A DNA stretch of 64,000 bases from Alteromonas lipotrueae (GCF_019249215.1 NZ_JAESDI010000020.1:1-64000); one strand, 5' to 3'; positions 49,200-57,651 are shown, numbered from the stretch's first letter. The notes: generated by a model not told the origin, from the letters alone. A program made the numbers and translations.

Positions 49200-49784
49200 T
49201 TACCAGCTTTTATGGTCGTTACTTTCTTTAGTCAGTTTGAGCACTTGGGTTTGCGCCAATCTATCTTGCAACGATTGCTTGTGCTTAAAATCAAACAATA
49301 CCAACAACGTGCCTAAGCCCCCTAATGAAGCCACTAAACGAATGAGCAAACGCGGCCATGTCATAGGCGCATCTACGGTGCTGAAGATACGAAGTCGCCA
49401 TGCACGCATACCCAAGGTTTGCCCACCTCGCTTCCAAAACCATAAAAAGAAACCAACCACCCACAAGCCAACCCATATTTGAATCAGTAACTTGTACCCA
49501 GTAGATGCCTGAATTAATTCAGCGGGTTGCTCGTAGCCTTGCAAATCCAATATACCATTTGAAAGCAGTACAATAAGCGTCACTATTACCACCATCGCCG
49601 CACACATACCTACCGCAACGGCCACTAGCGTATCGTATATCATGGCAGCTAAACGACGAATAAATCCTGCGCGCTCCGAGGAAGGGGTTAATTCGACAGC
49701 GTCATTTTCGGTGAGTTTTTCACGCTTATTCGCTTTTTTTGCATTGCGTGCAGCACGTGACGCTTTGTTGTGACTTTTGTTCAA
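49200..49784 (-). CDS. RDD family membrane protein
   Basis: A 194-residue inner-membrane protein. A strongly basic N-terminal tail (NKSHNKASRAARNAKKANKR) precedes the RDD domain: RRLAAMIYDTLV with the Arg and Asp, two to three membrane segments, and the RGGQTLGMRAWRLRI signature. RDD proteins are often linked with ion or solute transport but are poorly characterised. The start is TTG with GGAAG 5 nt upstream. Next to lptG by position only. Confidence 0.88.
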   Translation of the reverse strand: MNKSHNKASRAARNAKKANKREKLTENDAVELTPSSERAGFIRRLAAMIYDTLVAVAVGMCAAMVVIVTLIVLLSNGILDLQGYEQPAELIQASTGYKLLIQIWVGLWVVGFFLWFWKRGGQTLGMRAWRLRIFSTVDAPMTWPRLLIRLVASLGGLGTLLVLFDFKHKQSLQDRLAQTQVLKLTKESNDHKSW

Positions 49785-49954
49785 AATACTTCCGATACAG
49801 TTCTATACCGCGCTAGTGTGCCACAACCCAGACAATGCATAAATAACCGATAGTGAAACAGGGCTAGTTTTAATACTTAGTATTGTGAATCGCTAAGCCA
49901 TTACCGGTTAGAAATAGCGTGTAGGGTGAAGAGCACAAAGAATATTTATACTTT

Positions 49955-49983
49955 TTGCATCTAATTAAAGACGGCAAACGTTT
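49955..49983 (+). promoter_or_regulatory. Candidate ECF promoter upstream of the sigma factor gene
   Basis: TTGCATC (49955-49961), 17 bp, then CGTTT (49979-49983). The same spacing and both half-elements recur at 51435-51463 upstream of the DUF4331 gene, which supports autoregulation. The leader to the sigma ATG would be about 115 nt. The rest of the 323 bp gap upstream of the sigma gene shows nothing else I can name. Confidence 0.6.
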
Positions 49984-50107
49984 AATAACATGTAAACACA
50001 AACAATCGATCGAAAAATTCTTGTGTCTATGCCCTGATCAGAGTTCCGAAGCTTAAGGCCATTTAATTTCTAAATGCCATTTATGGCTCGGTAAAGAAGG
50101 ATACTTT

Positions 50108-50641
50108 ATGGAACATGAAACCTTGTTTCCCCTACTGTGTGAAACAGCGAATGGCAATAAAGCCGCTTTTGCTGAGCTATATAAATTAACTAGCCCTCAG
50201 CTATATGCTGTGGTGTTAAAGCTTTTGAAGCGGCCGGAACTAGCCGACGAAGCTACCCAAGATGCGTTTATCAAAATATGGCATAACGCTGGCAGTTACC
50301 AACGAGGTAAAGGTACTGTGTTGACGTGGATGGTCAGTATTGCTCGCTACCGTGCATTAGATTTAATACGCTATCACAATCTGAGAAATGAAGTATCACT
50401 AGATAACGAAGCGCCTCAATTGGATGAGTCTTCTAACACCGTTCGGATGAATACCGAGCAAGATAAATTAGCGGAATGTTTGGATGAATTGGATCAATCC
50501 CAACGCCAAGCAATCCAATTGGCTTATGTAAATGGACTATCCCATCAAGAAGTTGTGAACCATTTGTCGTCGCCTCTGGGCACTATTAAAAGCTGGATTA
50601 GACGTGGCCTTCAAAGCTTACAAAGGTGTTTGTCATTATGA
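50108..50641 (+). CDS. ECF RNA polymerase sigma factor (SigK-like)
   Basis: A 177-residue extracytoplasmic-function sigma factor. Region 2 (about 20-90) contains ADEATQDAFIKIW and GTVLTWMVSIARYRALDLIR; region 4 (about 118-172) contains LDQSQRQAIQLAYVNGLSHQ and the helix-turn-helix LSSPLGTIKSWIRRGLQSL. An AAGAAGGA-type ribosome site precedes the ATG. The stop overlaps the anti-sigma ATG (ATGA). Candidate promoters suggest that it controls itself and the DUF4331 operon. Confidence 0.93.
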   Translation: MEHETLFPLLCETANGNKAAFAELYKLTSPQLYAVVLKLLKRPELADEATQDAFIKIWHNAGSYQRGKGTVLTWMVSIARYRALDLIRYHNLRNEVSLDNEAPQLDESSNTVRMNTEQDKLAECLDELDQSQRQAIQLAYVNGLSHQEVVNHLSSPLGTIKSWIRRGLQSLQRCLSL

Positions 50642-51339
50642 ATTATTTGAAAGAAGAACGGTTAAACGCACTCGCGGCCGAATATGTGGTGGGCACCTTA
50701 CGTGGCAAAGCGCGTCTGCGGTATCAAAAACTATTGATGCAGTACCAAATTGTGGGTGAAACCACCGCCAAGTGGGAAGAATACTTGGTAGGCTTTTCAG
50801 ACGGCATAACCCCTGTAGAGCCACCTCACGGTGTGTGGGAACAAATTCAGCACCGTCTTAATCATGGCAATTCAACAAAACCAGTGTCGAACGTTGTTGA
50901 ATTTGAACAAGCAAAGCAGGCTAGATGGCGTTATCTCTCCTTTCTGTCTACCGCTGCTGCAATGATATTTGCGGTACTTCTTGTAGTGATGATACCGGTA
51001 GCCGATGAAGAGATTTCTCATGTTGCTGTTGTAAATAACGCAGACAATACGCCGCTGTGGGTAATAGAAATATCTGAATCTACCATGGATGTAAAAGTGA
51101 CCAGCGCATTTGCTGCTATTACCGATAAAGATTATGAGTTATGGATGGTGCCTGAAAACGGCGAAGCCCCTATTTCCTTAGGCTTATTACCCGAATCTGG
51201 ACTTGAGCATCTTGCAACCAATGCCATATTACTCAACGGTAGAATCGCGGCACTAGCCGTAAGCTTAGAAGCGCCAGGCGGATCAAAAACCGGTGCACCT
51301 ACTGAAGTGTTATACATAGCGCCGCTAGTTTCTGTGTAA
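50638..51339 (+). CDS. RskA-type anti-sigma factor
   Basis: A 233-residue single-span inner-membrane protein. The N-terminal cytoplasmic part (about 1-95) should hold the sigma factor; one membrane segment lies near residues 101-122 (YLSFLSTAAAMIFAVLLVVM). The periplasmic RskA C-terminal domain has ELWMVPENGEAPISLGLLPE. I start at the ATG overlapping the sigma stop by 4 nt, the usual coupling for such pairs. A zinc-binding H-x3-C-x2-C (ZAS) motif is not seen, so it belongs to the RskA rather than the classic ZAS group in that respect. Confidence 0.9.
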   Translation: MNYLKEERLNALAAEYVVGTLRGKARLRYQKLLMQYQIVGETTAKWEEYLVGFSDGITPVEPPHGVWEQIQHRLNHGNSTKPVSNVVEFEQAKQARWRYLSFLSTAAAMIFAVLLVVMIPVADEEISHVAVVNNADNTPLWVIEISESTMDVKVTSAFAAITDKDYELWMVPENGEAPISLGLLPESGLEHLATNAILLNGRIAALAVSLEAPGGSKTGAPTEVLYIAPLVSV

Positions 51340-51371
51340 TAGAGAAGACATTTCTAAAAAAGTACTTTTGA

Positions 51372-51397
51372 AAGCCGGCATTCAAGCCGGCTTTTTT
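51372..51397 (+). terminator. Terminator after the anti-sigma gene
   Basis: An 8 bp perfect stem (AAGCCGGC with GCCGGCTT, loop ATTCAA) followed by six Ts. It isolates the sigma/anti-sigma transcript from the DUF4331 operon, which therefore needs its own promoter. Confidence 0.88.
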
Positions 51398-51434
51398 GTG
51401 TATGAAAAAAGTATTTTAAATAAAAGTAAAATAG

Positions 51435-51463
51435 TTGCATCCAACTGTGCATCCGAATCGTTT
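51435..51463 (+). promoter_or_regulatory. Candidate ECF promoter of the DUF4331 operon
   Basis: TTGCATC (51435-51441), 17 bp, then CGTTT (51459-51463), identical in half-elements and spacing to 49955-49983. It lies directly after the terminator and gives a leader of about 25-30 nt before the ATG at 51497. Confidence 0.62.
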
Positions 51464-51496
51464 GGCTTTATGAACTCACTCACTAAGAGACATAAT

Positions 51497-53077
51497 ATGA
51501 TTTCGATTAAACGTTCAGTAGTTGCAGTTTCTTGCGCACTTATTGCCGCAGGCGCAGTGGCTTCAAGCCACCGTGAAGCGCCTAATATTACTCGTCACCC
51601 TGCTTTAGATAGTACCGACTTTTATGCATTTAACAGCTACGAAGAAGGGCGTGAGGGCTACGTTACTTTCATCGCAAATTACATTCCACTGCAAGATGCC
51701 TACGGCGGCCCTAATTATTTCGCCATGGATCCTAACGCGCAATACACCATTCATATCGACAGCGATGGCGATGCAGTAGAAGACGTTAGTTTTGTTTTTG
51801 AGTTTCAGTCTATGCTTGCAGCCGAAAACGAAGGTATAGCGTTACCTATCGGCGCAGCAGGCGAAGAAAAAATGGTGAAGGTGCCATTAAAGAACATTGG
51901 CCCTGTTAGCGCAGACGACCAAAGCGCCGCTAACTTCTCAGAAATGTATAGCTTAACTATGGTTTCTGGCGATATGCAAAGTGGTGAGCGCACTACACTA
52001 ACGCCAAGTGCTGGCGATACGTTTACCAAGCCTCTTGATTATATCGGGAATAAAACCTTCACGAGCGAAGCCGAATATGCTCGGTATGCAGAAAGCTTTA
52101 TCTATTCATTCTCGATACCGGGCTGTAATGACATGGCAAGGGTATTTGTGGGCCAGCGCAAAGACCCTTTTGTGGTAAACCTAGGTAAAACCTTTGATTT
52201 GGTTAACTACGTACCGGTTGAAGGCGACAGCGCCCCGGGCGCAGGTGATGGCGGTGGCTTTCCAGGCGGGATTACCCAAAGCGATGATAACGATGACTTA
52301 GCCGATAAAAATGTGACCTCAATTTCTGTTGAAGTACCTTCAGCGTGTGTTACGGGCGACGGTAATGGCGTAGTTGGCACTTGGACAACAGCCAGTCTTC
52401 CACAAGCACGTATCCTAAACCCTGATGCTACCTTTGCATCGCCAGAAGTTAATGGCGGCGCGATGACACAAGTATCTCGCTTAGGTAGCCCATTAGTTAA
52501 CGAGCTTGTTATTGGTATAGGCGATAAAGATACGTTCTCTAGTGCACACCCAAGTGATGATGGTCAGTTCGCTGATTATGTCACCCACCCTGCCCTACCA
52601 GAGTTGCTGAACATCTTATTCAAAGATGCGGTTAACACTACGTTAGGCACATCAATAGAAACGTTAGCGCCAACTAATTTCCCAAGAAATGATTTAGTTG
52701 CCGCCTTTTTAACTGGTTTTCCCGGAGTTAATCAACAGGCCTCAGTAACCGCGTCGGAAATGCTTCGCTTGAATACGGGTATTCCAGCAATCCCCGCGGC
52801 TGAACAGTCTGCCTTTGGTGTGGCAGGTGACGATTTAGCCGGCTTCCCTAACGGAAGGAGACCTGGCGATGATGTGGTAGATATTGCCCTTCGTGTTGTG
52901 ATGGGTCGATTATGTTACCCCATCCCGGTGAACGGTGAAGACACTAACCTTGGCTTGTGCGCAGAAGAAGACGCCAGCGTAGGTAATGTTCCTTTTACTG
53001 ATGGTGCTCCTGTGGATGCAAGCATGACTGACGCCTCATTCCCTTACCTTAAAACACCTATTGCGGGTTCTGAATAA
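51497..53077 (+). CDS. Exported DUF4331 family protein
   Basis: A 526-residue secreted or periplasmic protein of unknown function. A signal peptide (residues 1-22, ending AVA) is followed by the DUF4331 opening SSHREAPNITRHPALDSTDF, an Asp/Gly-rich stretch that could bind calcium (IDSDGDAVEDV), a Gly-rich loop (GAGDGGGFPGG), and NELVIGIGDKDTFSSAHP. I start at the ATG at 51497: it begins a proper signal peptide, has AAGAGA upstream, and any longer frame would overlap the terminator and promoter. First gene of the predicted ECF-controlled unit. Confidence 0.88.
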   Translation: MISIKRSVVAVSCALIAAGAVASSHREAPNITRHPALDSTDFYAFNSYEEGREGYVTFIANYIPLQDAYGGPNYFAMDPNAQYTIHIDSDGDAVEDVSFVFEFQSMLAAENEGIALPIGAAGEEKMVKVPLKNIGPVSADDQSAANFSEMYSLTMVSGDMQSGERTTLTPSAGDTFTKPLDYIGNKTFTSEAEYARYAESFIYSFSIPGCNDMARVFVGQRKDPFVVNLGKTFDLVNYVPVEGDSAPGAGDGGGFPGGITQSDDNDDLADKNVTSISVEVPSACVTGDGNGVVGTWTTASLPQARILNPDATFASPEVNGGAMTQVSRLGSPLVNELVIGIGDKDTFSSAHPSDDGQFADYVTHPALPELLNILFKDAVNTTLGTSIETLAPTNFPRNDLVAAFLTGFPGVNQQASVTASEMLRLNTGIPAIPAAEQSAFGVAGDDLAGFPNGRRPGDDVVDIALRVVMGRLCYPIPVNGEDTNLGLCAEEDASVGNVPFTDGAPVDASMTDASFPYLKTPIAGSE

Positions 53078-53089
53078 GGAGTGAAGATT

Positions 53090-53596
53090 ATGAACAACGC
53101 TCTATTGAAAGGTATCGCTTTAGTAGGTGCACTCAGTGCGCTTACTGGGTGCTTTGACAGTGACGACGGTGATAACACGCCAGAAGTAAACGAGGGGCCG
53201 GTAGCGGAAGATGCCATGTTTACCACGCAAGCAGATATCGCATTTACTGAGATGCTAAGCGCAAACGATGCTGACGGCGACATGTTAACCTATTCGCTAG
53301 CCGACGACAGCGCAAACGGAACCACAACGGTCACCGCAGATGGCGATTTTACCTATACACCTAATGCGCAATTTACGGGAACTGATTCCTTTGTTTTCAG
53401 TGTATCTGACGGTGTGAATGATGCTGACATGGGCGAAGTGACTATCACCATCGAAGCGCAACAAGTCTCGTTTTCAAGTTATACCAGAGATGCTTTTAAC
53501 CAAGAAGCGACTGATACCCCCCTTCCCGTCAATGGAAGAGCGTTCACGCTGGATGCTGAGCAAAGCAGTTTTGATGATTTGCTGCCTCAGCAGTAA
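53090..53596 (+). CDS. Small lipoprotein with one cadherin/Ig-like domain
   Basis: A 168-residue predicted lipoprotein with lipobox LTGC (Cys21) and Asp/Glu residues right after the cysteine (FDSDDGD). One tandem-95/cadherin-like repeat spans about residues 35-130 (LSANDADGDMLTYSLADD, GDFTYTPNAQFTGTDSFVF), with Asp motifs that commonly bind calcium. A GGAG ribosome site supports the ATG at 53090. It starts 12 nt after the DUF4331 stop and likely shares its transcript. Confidence 0.8.
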   Translation: MNNALLKGIALVGALSALTGCFDSDDGDNTPEVNEGPVAEDAMFTTQADIAFTEMLSANDADGDMLTYSLADDSANGTTTVTADGDFTYTPNAQFTGTDSFVFSVSDGVNDADMGEVTITIEAQQVSFSSYTRDAFNQEATDTPLPVNGRAFTLDAEQSSFDDLLPQQ

Positions 53597-53604
53597 ATAG
53601 TACT

Positions 53605-53630
53605 AGCGCCATGGATGGCGCTCTTTTTCT
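53605..53630 (+). terminator. Hairpin after the lipoprotein gene
   Basis: An 8 bp perfect stem (AGCGCCAT with ATGGCGCT, loop GG) followed by CTTTTTCTT. It may attenuate rather than fully stop transcription into the TPR gene. Confidence 0.8.
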
Positions 53631-53674
53631 TCAGATTGTTCACTTTACGTTTATCAAACCTAGGAGTTTAGATC

Positions 53675-54826
53675 ATGAAATTAATGAATCGGCTTGTGGC
53701 GCTTAGCGCTTTGTCTACGTTATGTTCATCGGCCTTTACGTTTGATGATACCGCTTCTCTTAGCGGCACATCAGGCGACATTCCTAGCAATAAAGTTATC
53801 GCCACATGGAGTGCACAACCTCACGCAAAAATGACCATAGCACAAGCGCAAACAGCGCTTAATCAAAGCCGTTATCCCGATGCTACAGGCAATGAAAGAC
53901 AACAGGTGATTCGCTTCATTCATTATCAAAAGCAGCAAAAAGACCCCCTTTCTGCTAGCGCGCAAACACAGCTAATGGTATTAGAGGCCAAAGTGCTACA
54001 AGGCACACATCAATTTAGCGAAGCTGAGGCTATTTTAAACGAAATAAATACACCGCTTTATGCACCGGCTTTATTGCTATTAGCTGATATTAACATTCAA
54101 CAAGGTAACCCCGCTGCGGCCAAGAACTTTTGCCAACAATTAATTGGAAAAACCAGTTATTTATTGGCCATCACATGTATTTTGAATGCCGAATTCACAC
54201 TTAATACTAATAGTGCTAGCTACAAAAAACTATTAAATATTGAGACATTTGCTGAAAAAAACCATGCCGTGGAAAACCATGCTAATAACACTCGCGCCGA
54301 GCAAGCGAGTGCGAGCGAACGCCTTTGGTACTACGAAACTTTGGCTGCAATGGCCTATACCCTCGATAAACCCGAAGCTACGCTTTCACACCTGAACAAA
54401 TTAGACGCACAAAAACTGCCATTAAGCGCATTGCTGCTATGGTCTGATGCTAAGCTCAAACTTTCAAAGCCCAAAGATGTCATTAATAGGCTTACAGCAA
54501 TTCAGGCTACTAATCGCATTCCCAACAGCACGAACAACGACATAGACGATGGCTTATTGCTTCGCTGGGCGAAAGCTGAAAGGCAAATAAGTCTTCATGA
54601 CACTGAAATTCAAAAGCAATTAGCTGATAGAATGGCCTTACGTACTTGGCGGGAAGATGTGTCTCATGCAGCGCAAGTGGCTAGTTATTTTTTAGATATT
54701 GATTATAAACCTGCTATAGCCCTGAAATTCGCCAGACTGAACTGGCAAGCGGCACAAACACGAAGTGACGCTAGGTTACTTGCACGGGCCGAAAGCGCTG
54801 TTGCCACATCATCTGCATTGAATTAA
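53675..54826 (+). CDS. Exported TPR-like helical repeat protein
   Basis: A 383-residue protein with an N-terminal signal peptide (residues 1-20, ALSTLCSSA) and a helical body built of degenerate tetratricopeptide-type repeats, for example AKVLQGTHQFSEAEAILNEI and ALLLLADINIQQGNPAAAKN. Probably a periplasmic scaffold for protein contacts. No enzymatic motif is seen. A TAGGAG ribosome site precedes the ATG. Only 9 bp separate it from the HupE/UreJ-type gene, so the two are probably coupled. Confidence 0.75.
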   Translation: MKLMNRLVALSALSTLCSSAFTFDDTASLSGTSGDIPSNKVIATWSAQPHAKMTIAQAQTALNQSRYPDATGNERQQVIRFIHYQKQQKDPLSASAQTQLMVLEAKVLQGTHQFSEAEAILNEINTPLYAPALLLLADINIQQGNPAAAKNFCQQLIGKTSYLLAITCILNAEFTLNTNSASYKKLLNIETFAEKNHAVENHANNTRAEQASASERLWYYETLAAMAYTLDKPEATLSHLNKLDAQKLPLSALLLWSDAKLKLSKPKDVINRLTAIQATNRIPNSTNNDIDDGLLLRWAKAERQISLHDTEIQKQLADRMALRTWREDVSHAAQVASYFLDIDYKPAIALKFARLNWQAAQTRSDARLLARAESAVATSSALN

Positions 54827-54835
54827 AGAACATAT

Positions 54836-55990
54836 ATGAAAACACTTGTAGTTAGTCTTTTATTGTCCCTTTTAGTTATCAACGTAAGCGTAGTAAACGC
54901 CCACGAACTTAGTAGCGGGTATTTAACGCTAAACGCAGGTAAAGAAAATACCTATAGCGGTGAATTGTTATTAAAGCCGGATGATATTGGGCAGGTAGCT
55001 GGACTAGATACTAATGGCAATGGCGCATTGACGTGGGGTGAGATTCACCAAAACCAGCCCTTATTAGAGAGTTATATAACGAAAGTGCTAAGTATTAGAG
55101 TAAACGACTCACCCTGTAAAATTAGCCTTAGCATGCCAAATATTAGAAGTGTTTCCGGTGACTCTTATCTAGTTTCACCTATTCAGATTGTGTGCGGATC
55201 AGCTGGCACATTGGGCATTCACTACGACGGCATTTTTGAACATAGCCCTACCCATAAGCTTCTTGTGAACGTAAACCTTGCTGGTCAATCAGGAAGTCGT
55301 TCACAAGGCAGTTCACAAAGCATTTCAGAAAACACATCTGTTACCAGCGTACTTGATACAGATAACCGCAGCGTTACATTCGATGCTAGCACTACGTCAC
55401 TAACCGCATTGTTCATTTCGCTAGTGTACGAAGGTGTATGGCATATCTTCATTGGTATCGATCATATCCTGTTTTTAGTGGCTACCTTGCTTACCGTTAA
55501 CCTGGTAAGAGAGCAAAAACAGTGGCAAAAAGAGCCTTCAACCTCTCGAATACTAAAGCACACTGTAATATTAGTCAGTGCGTTCACGCTAGCGCACTCT
55601 ATAACCCTGACCGCTACCGCCCTGAATTTTATTGCGTTGGATAGCCGTTTAGTCGAGCTTGGTATCGCTATTTCAGTGCTGCTGACTGCTCTTAATAATA
55701 TCTATCCGCTAATTGTTCGTTTAGGCATTATTACGTTTGCCTTTGGCTTATTACACGGAATGGGGTTCGCCAGCGTGTTTGCCGATTTAAATGCGCAGTC
55801 AAATAACTTGGTACTTAGTGTGGCTGCTTTCAATATTGGTGTGGAAGTGGGTCAGTTAGCTATTGTGGCAGTATTACTACCCTTGCTTCTGTGGCTGCGT
55901 CATTTTGCATTTTATGCCAAAACCTTGATGCCACTCCTATCATCAGTCATTGCGATTATCGCTATTAACTGGACGATTCAGCGCTGGTAA
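54836..55990 (+). CDS. HupE/UreJ-type membrane protein with an EF-hand
   Basis: A 384-residue protein. A signal peptide (residues 1-22) is followed by a periplasmic domain that starts with His (HELSSGYL) and has a canonical EF-hand loop at 58-69 (DTNGNGALTWGE). A Ser-rich linker (about 150-165) leads to a C-terminal HupE/UreJ_2 membrane domain of about seven segments with His203 and His212 in GVWHIFIGIDHILFL and further His in TLAHSITL and LLHGMGFAS. HupE/UreJ proteins are linked with nickel or cobalt transport; the metal here is unknown and no hydrogenase or urease gene is in view. Confidence 0.85.
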   Translation: MKTLVVSLLLSLLVINVSVVNAHELSSGYLTLNAGKENTYSGELLLKPDDIGQVAGLDTNGNGALTWGEIHQNQPLLESYITKVLSIRVNDSPCKISLSMPNIRSVSGDSYLVSPIQIVCGSAGTLGIHYDGIFEHSPTHKLLVNVNLAGQSGSRSQGSSQSISENTSVTSVLDTDNRSVTFDASTTSLTALFISLVYEGVWHIFIGIDHILFLVATLLTVNLVREQKQWQKEPSTSRILKHTVILVSAFTLAHSITLTATALNFIALDSRLVELGIAISVLLTALNNIYPLIVRLGIITFAFGLLHGMGFASVFADLNAQSNNLVLSVAAFNIGVEVGQLAIVAVLLPLLLWLRHFAFYAKTLMPLLSSVIAIIAINWTIQRW

Positions 55991-56018
55991 CGATCATAGC
56001 AGTAAACCTTGTTCAGAC

Positions 56019-56048
56019 CGCTTAACACTGGTGTTAAGCGGGGCTTTT
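56019..56048 (+). terminator. Terminator after the HupE/UreJ-type gene
   Basis: A perfect 10 bp stem (CGCTTAACAC with GTGTTAAGCG, loop TG) followed by GGGGCTTTT. Confidence 0.85.
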
Positions 56049-56049
56049 G

Positions 56050-56090
56050 AATGTCAACCTAATGTCACGCCAAATGTCACAAATGTAACC
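56050..56090. promoter_or_regulatory. Four direct AATGTCA-type repeats upstream of the MATE gene
   Basis: AATGTCA, AATGTCA, AATGTCA and AATGTAA occur at 56050, 56061, 56073 and 56082. The first two steps of 11-12 bp resemble the direct-repeat spacing of PhoB/OmpR-type boxes. The region lies 100-140 bp before the MATE start. The regulator is not known. Confidence 0.4.
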
Positions 56091-56191
56091 TTGATTGCAC
56101 CTCACGTTTCTGCCGCATAACCTTTGCCCCTACACGCTGGTCATCAATGAGGTTTCTAGCACAGGGTTAATTATTTACAGACGAGCAAGCA

Positions 56192-57565
56192 ATGAGTAGT
56201 CGCGAGCAAAATCGGGTTCTGGCAGGCCCCACCATTCCCACATTTTTCTATTACGTTATTCCCTCAATGATAGGCTTACTATCACTTACCACCGCTAGCC
56301 TTGTAGACGGCATTTTTGTGGGAAATATTGTCGGCTCAGATGCGCTAGCCGCCGTTAGTTTGCTATTACCGTATTTAACCTTTCTTATTGCTATATCACT
56401 GATGCTCGCCATTGGCGGCGCGGTAACTGCAGGCAAGTATTTAGGCGAAGGGAACACTACCGCCGCCTCTGACATTATGAGTAAAACTCTGATAACCACT
56501 GTGCTAGTTAACTTTTGTTTCGCACTGCTAAGTTTTGCTCTTGAGCCTACGTTATACGTAATTTTAAACATACCTGCACATATTCAACCGCTAGTAACCG
56601 AGTATTTTGCCATTATTCGTTGGGTGTTCATTCTGCAACTAAGCACCATGGTGCTTTATTATTTTGTGCGCACCGATGGTCATCCTGTGCTGGGAACAAA
56701 AGCCTTAGTCATAGGGGCGCTTACTAATGTTGTTCTTGATTGGGTATTCATATTGCACCTTGATATGGGAATAGCGGGCGCCGCCTATGCTACTGCCATC
56801 GCGCAGTTTATACAGTGCGTGGTGCTTATGACCTACTTTTTCAGCCAAAAACGTACCCTACGCTTTTCCTTTAAGCAGAAAAATTGGCGCGCTATTGTTT
56901 CCACTGCCTATAACGGCGTTTCAGAATTCGTCAATGAAGTATCAGTTGGCGCCCTTTTCTTACTCCTAAACTGGCTGCTGATTGCACAGTTAGGGGCAAA
57001 TGGTGTTGCTGCGTTTAGCGTAGTGAACTATTTTATTTTTCTTAGCGTGATGGTGTCTTATGGGGTGGCGGATGCTCTTCATTTACTGGTTAGCCAGAAT
57101 TACGGCGCAAAGAATACCCCTCGAGTTTACGCATTTCTAAAAATTTCACTTTCAAGTGTGTTACTCACTGGCTTGCTGCTGGCGGGTGCACTGATTTTTG
57201 CACAAGCACCTCTTACCACCTTATTTTTAAATGAACGGGACAGCGAGGTAACCGAGCTTGTTGGTCACGTTATAGGCCTGATGTGGCCGGTGTTCATTGT
57301 AAATGGCATTAATATTCTTCTAGGGTGCTACCTAACGGCCATTCATAAACCCGCGCCGTCGGCATTGTTGGCGCTATGCCGTAGTATTTTATTTCCCGCA
57401 ACTATGCTGGTGTTCCTCTACGTTATTTTTTATCACAGCACACTGTTGTCACTGTCACCTTCACCACTATTATTTCTTATCGCACTGCCCATTGCCGAAT
57501 GGCTAACCTTTAGTTTTGCTCTCATATATAGCTATCGATTTCGCCCCACTACGCTTTTGGAATAA
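56192..57565 (+). CDS. MATE family efflux transporter
   Basis: A 457-residue inner-membrane protein with 12 predicted membrane segments in two related halves. MATE features include PTFFYYVIPSMIGLLSLTTA, VDGIFVGNIVGSDALAAVSL and AIGGAVTAGKYLGEG in the first half and SEFVNEVSVGALFLLLN in the second. It ends 86 bp before asbA in the same direction. By position it is a candidate exporter of the siderophore, although a Fur box and probable promoter separate them and MATE proteins also export drugs. Confidence 0.88.
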   Translation: MSSREQNRVLAGPTIPTFFYYVIPSMIGLLSLTTASLVDGIFVGNIVGSDALAAVSLLLPYLTFLIAISLMLAIGGAVTAGKYLGEGNTTAASDIMSKTLITTVLVNFCFALLSFALEPTLYVILNIPAHIQPLVTEYFAIIRWVFILQLSTMVLYYFVRTDGHPVLGTKALVIGALTNVVLDWVFILHLDMGIAGAAYATAIAQFIQCVVLMTYFFSQKRTLRFSFKQKNWRAIVSTAYNGVSEFVNEVSVGALFLLLNWLLIAQLGANGVAAFSVVNYFIFLSVMVSYGVADALHLLVSQNYGAKNTPRVYAFLKISLSSVLLTGLLLAGALIFAQAPLTTLFLNERDSEVTELVGHVIGLMWPVFIVNGINILLGCYLTAIHKPAPSALLALCRSILFPATMLVFLYVIFYHSTLLSLSPSPLLFLIALPIAEWLTFSFALIYSYRFRPTTLLE

Positions 57566-57591
57566 GTAACAAATGTAAACCAACTTGAGTA

Positions 57592-57606
57592 TGATAATCA
57601 TTCTCA
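57592..57606. promoter_or_regulatory. Fur box upstream of asbA
   Basis: TGATAATCATTCTCA matches the 7-1-7 Fur operator TGATAAT-C-ATTATCA at 14 of 15 positions. It lies 46 bp before the asbA ATG, so the siderophore operon should be repressed when iron is plentiful. Confidence 0.8.
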
Positions 57607-57651
57607 TTACGATGACGGGGAATTTTAATGTCTGAGTAAGGGGAGAAAAGC

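Noticed and set aside
51368..51496. In-frame 43-codon extension upstream of the DUF4331 gene
   Set aside because: It would run through an intrinsic terminator and the putative ECF promoter. The ATG at 51497 begins a normal signal peptide and has its own ribosome site.
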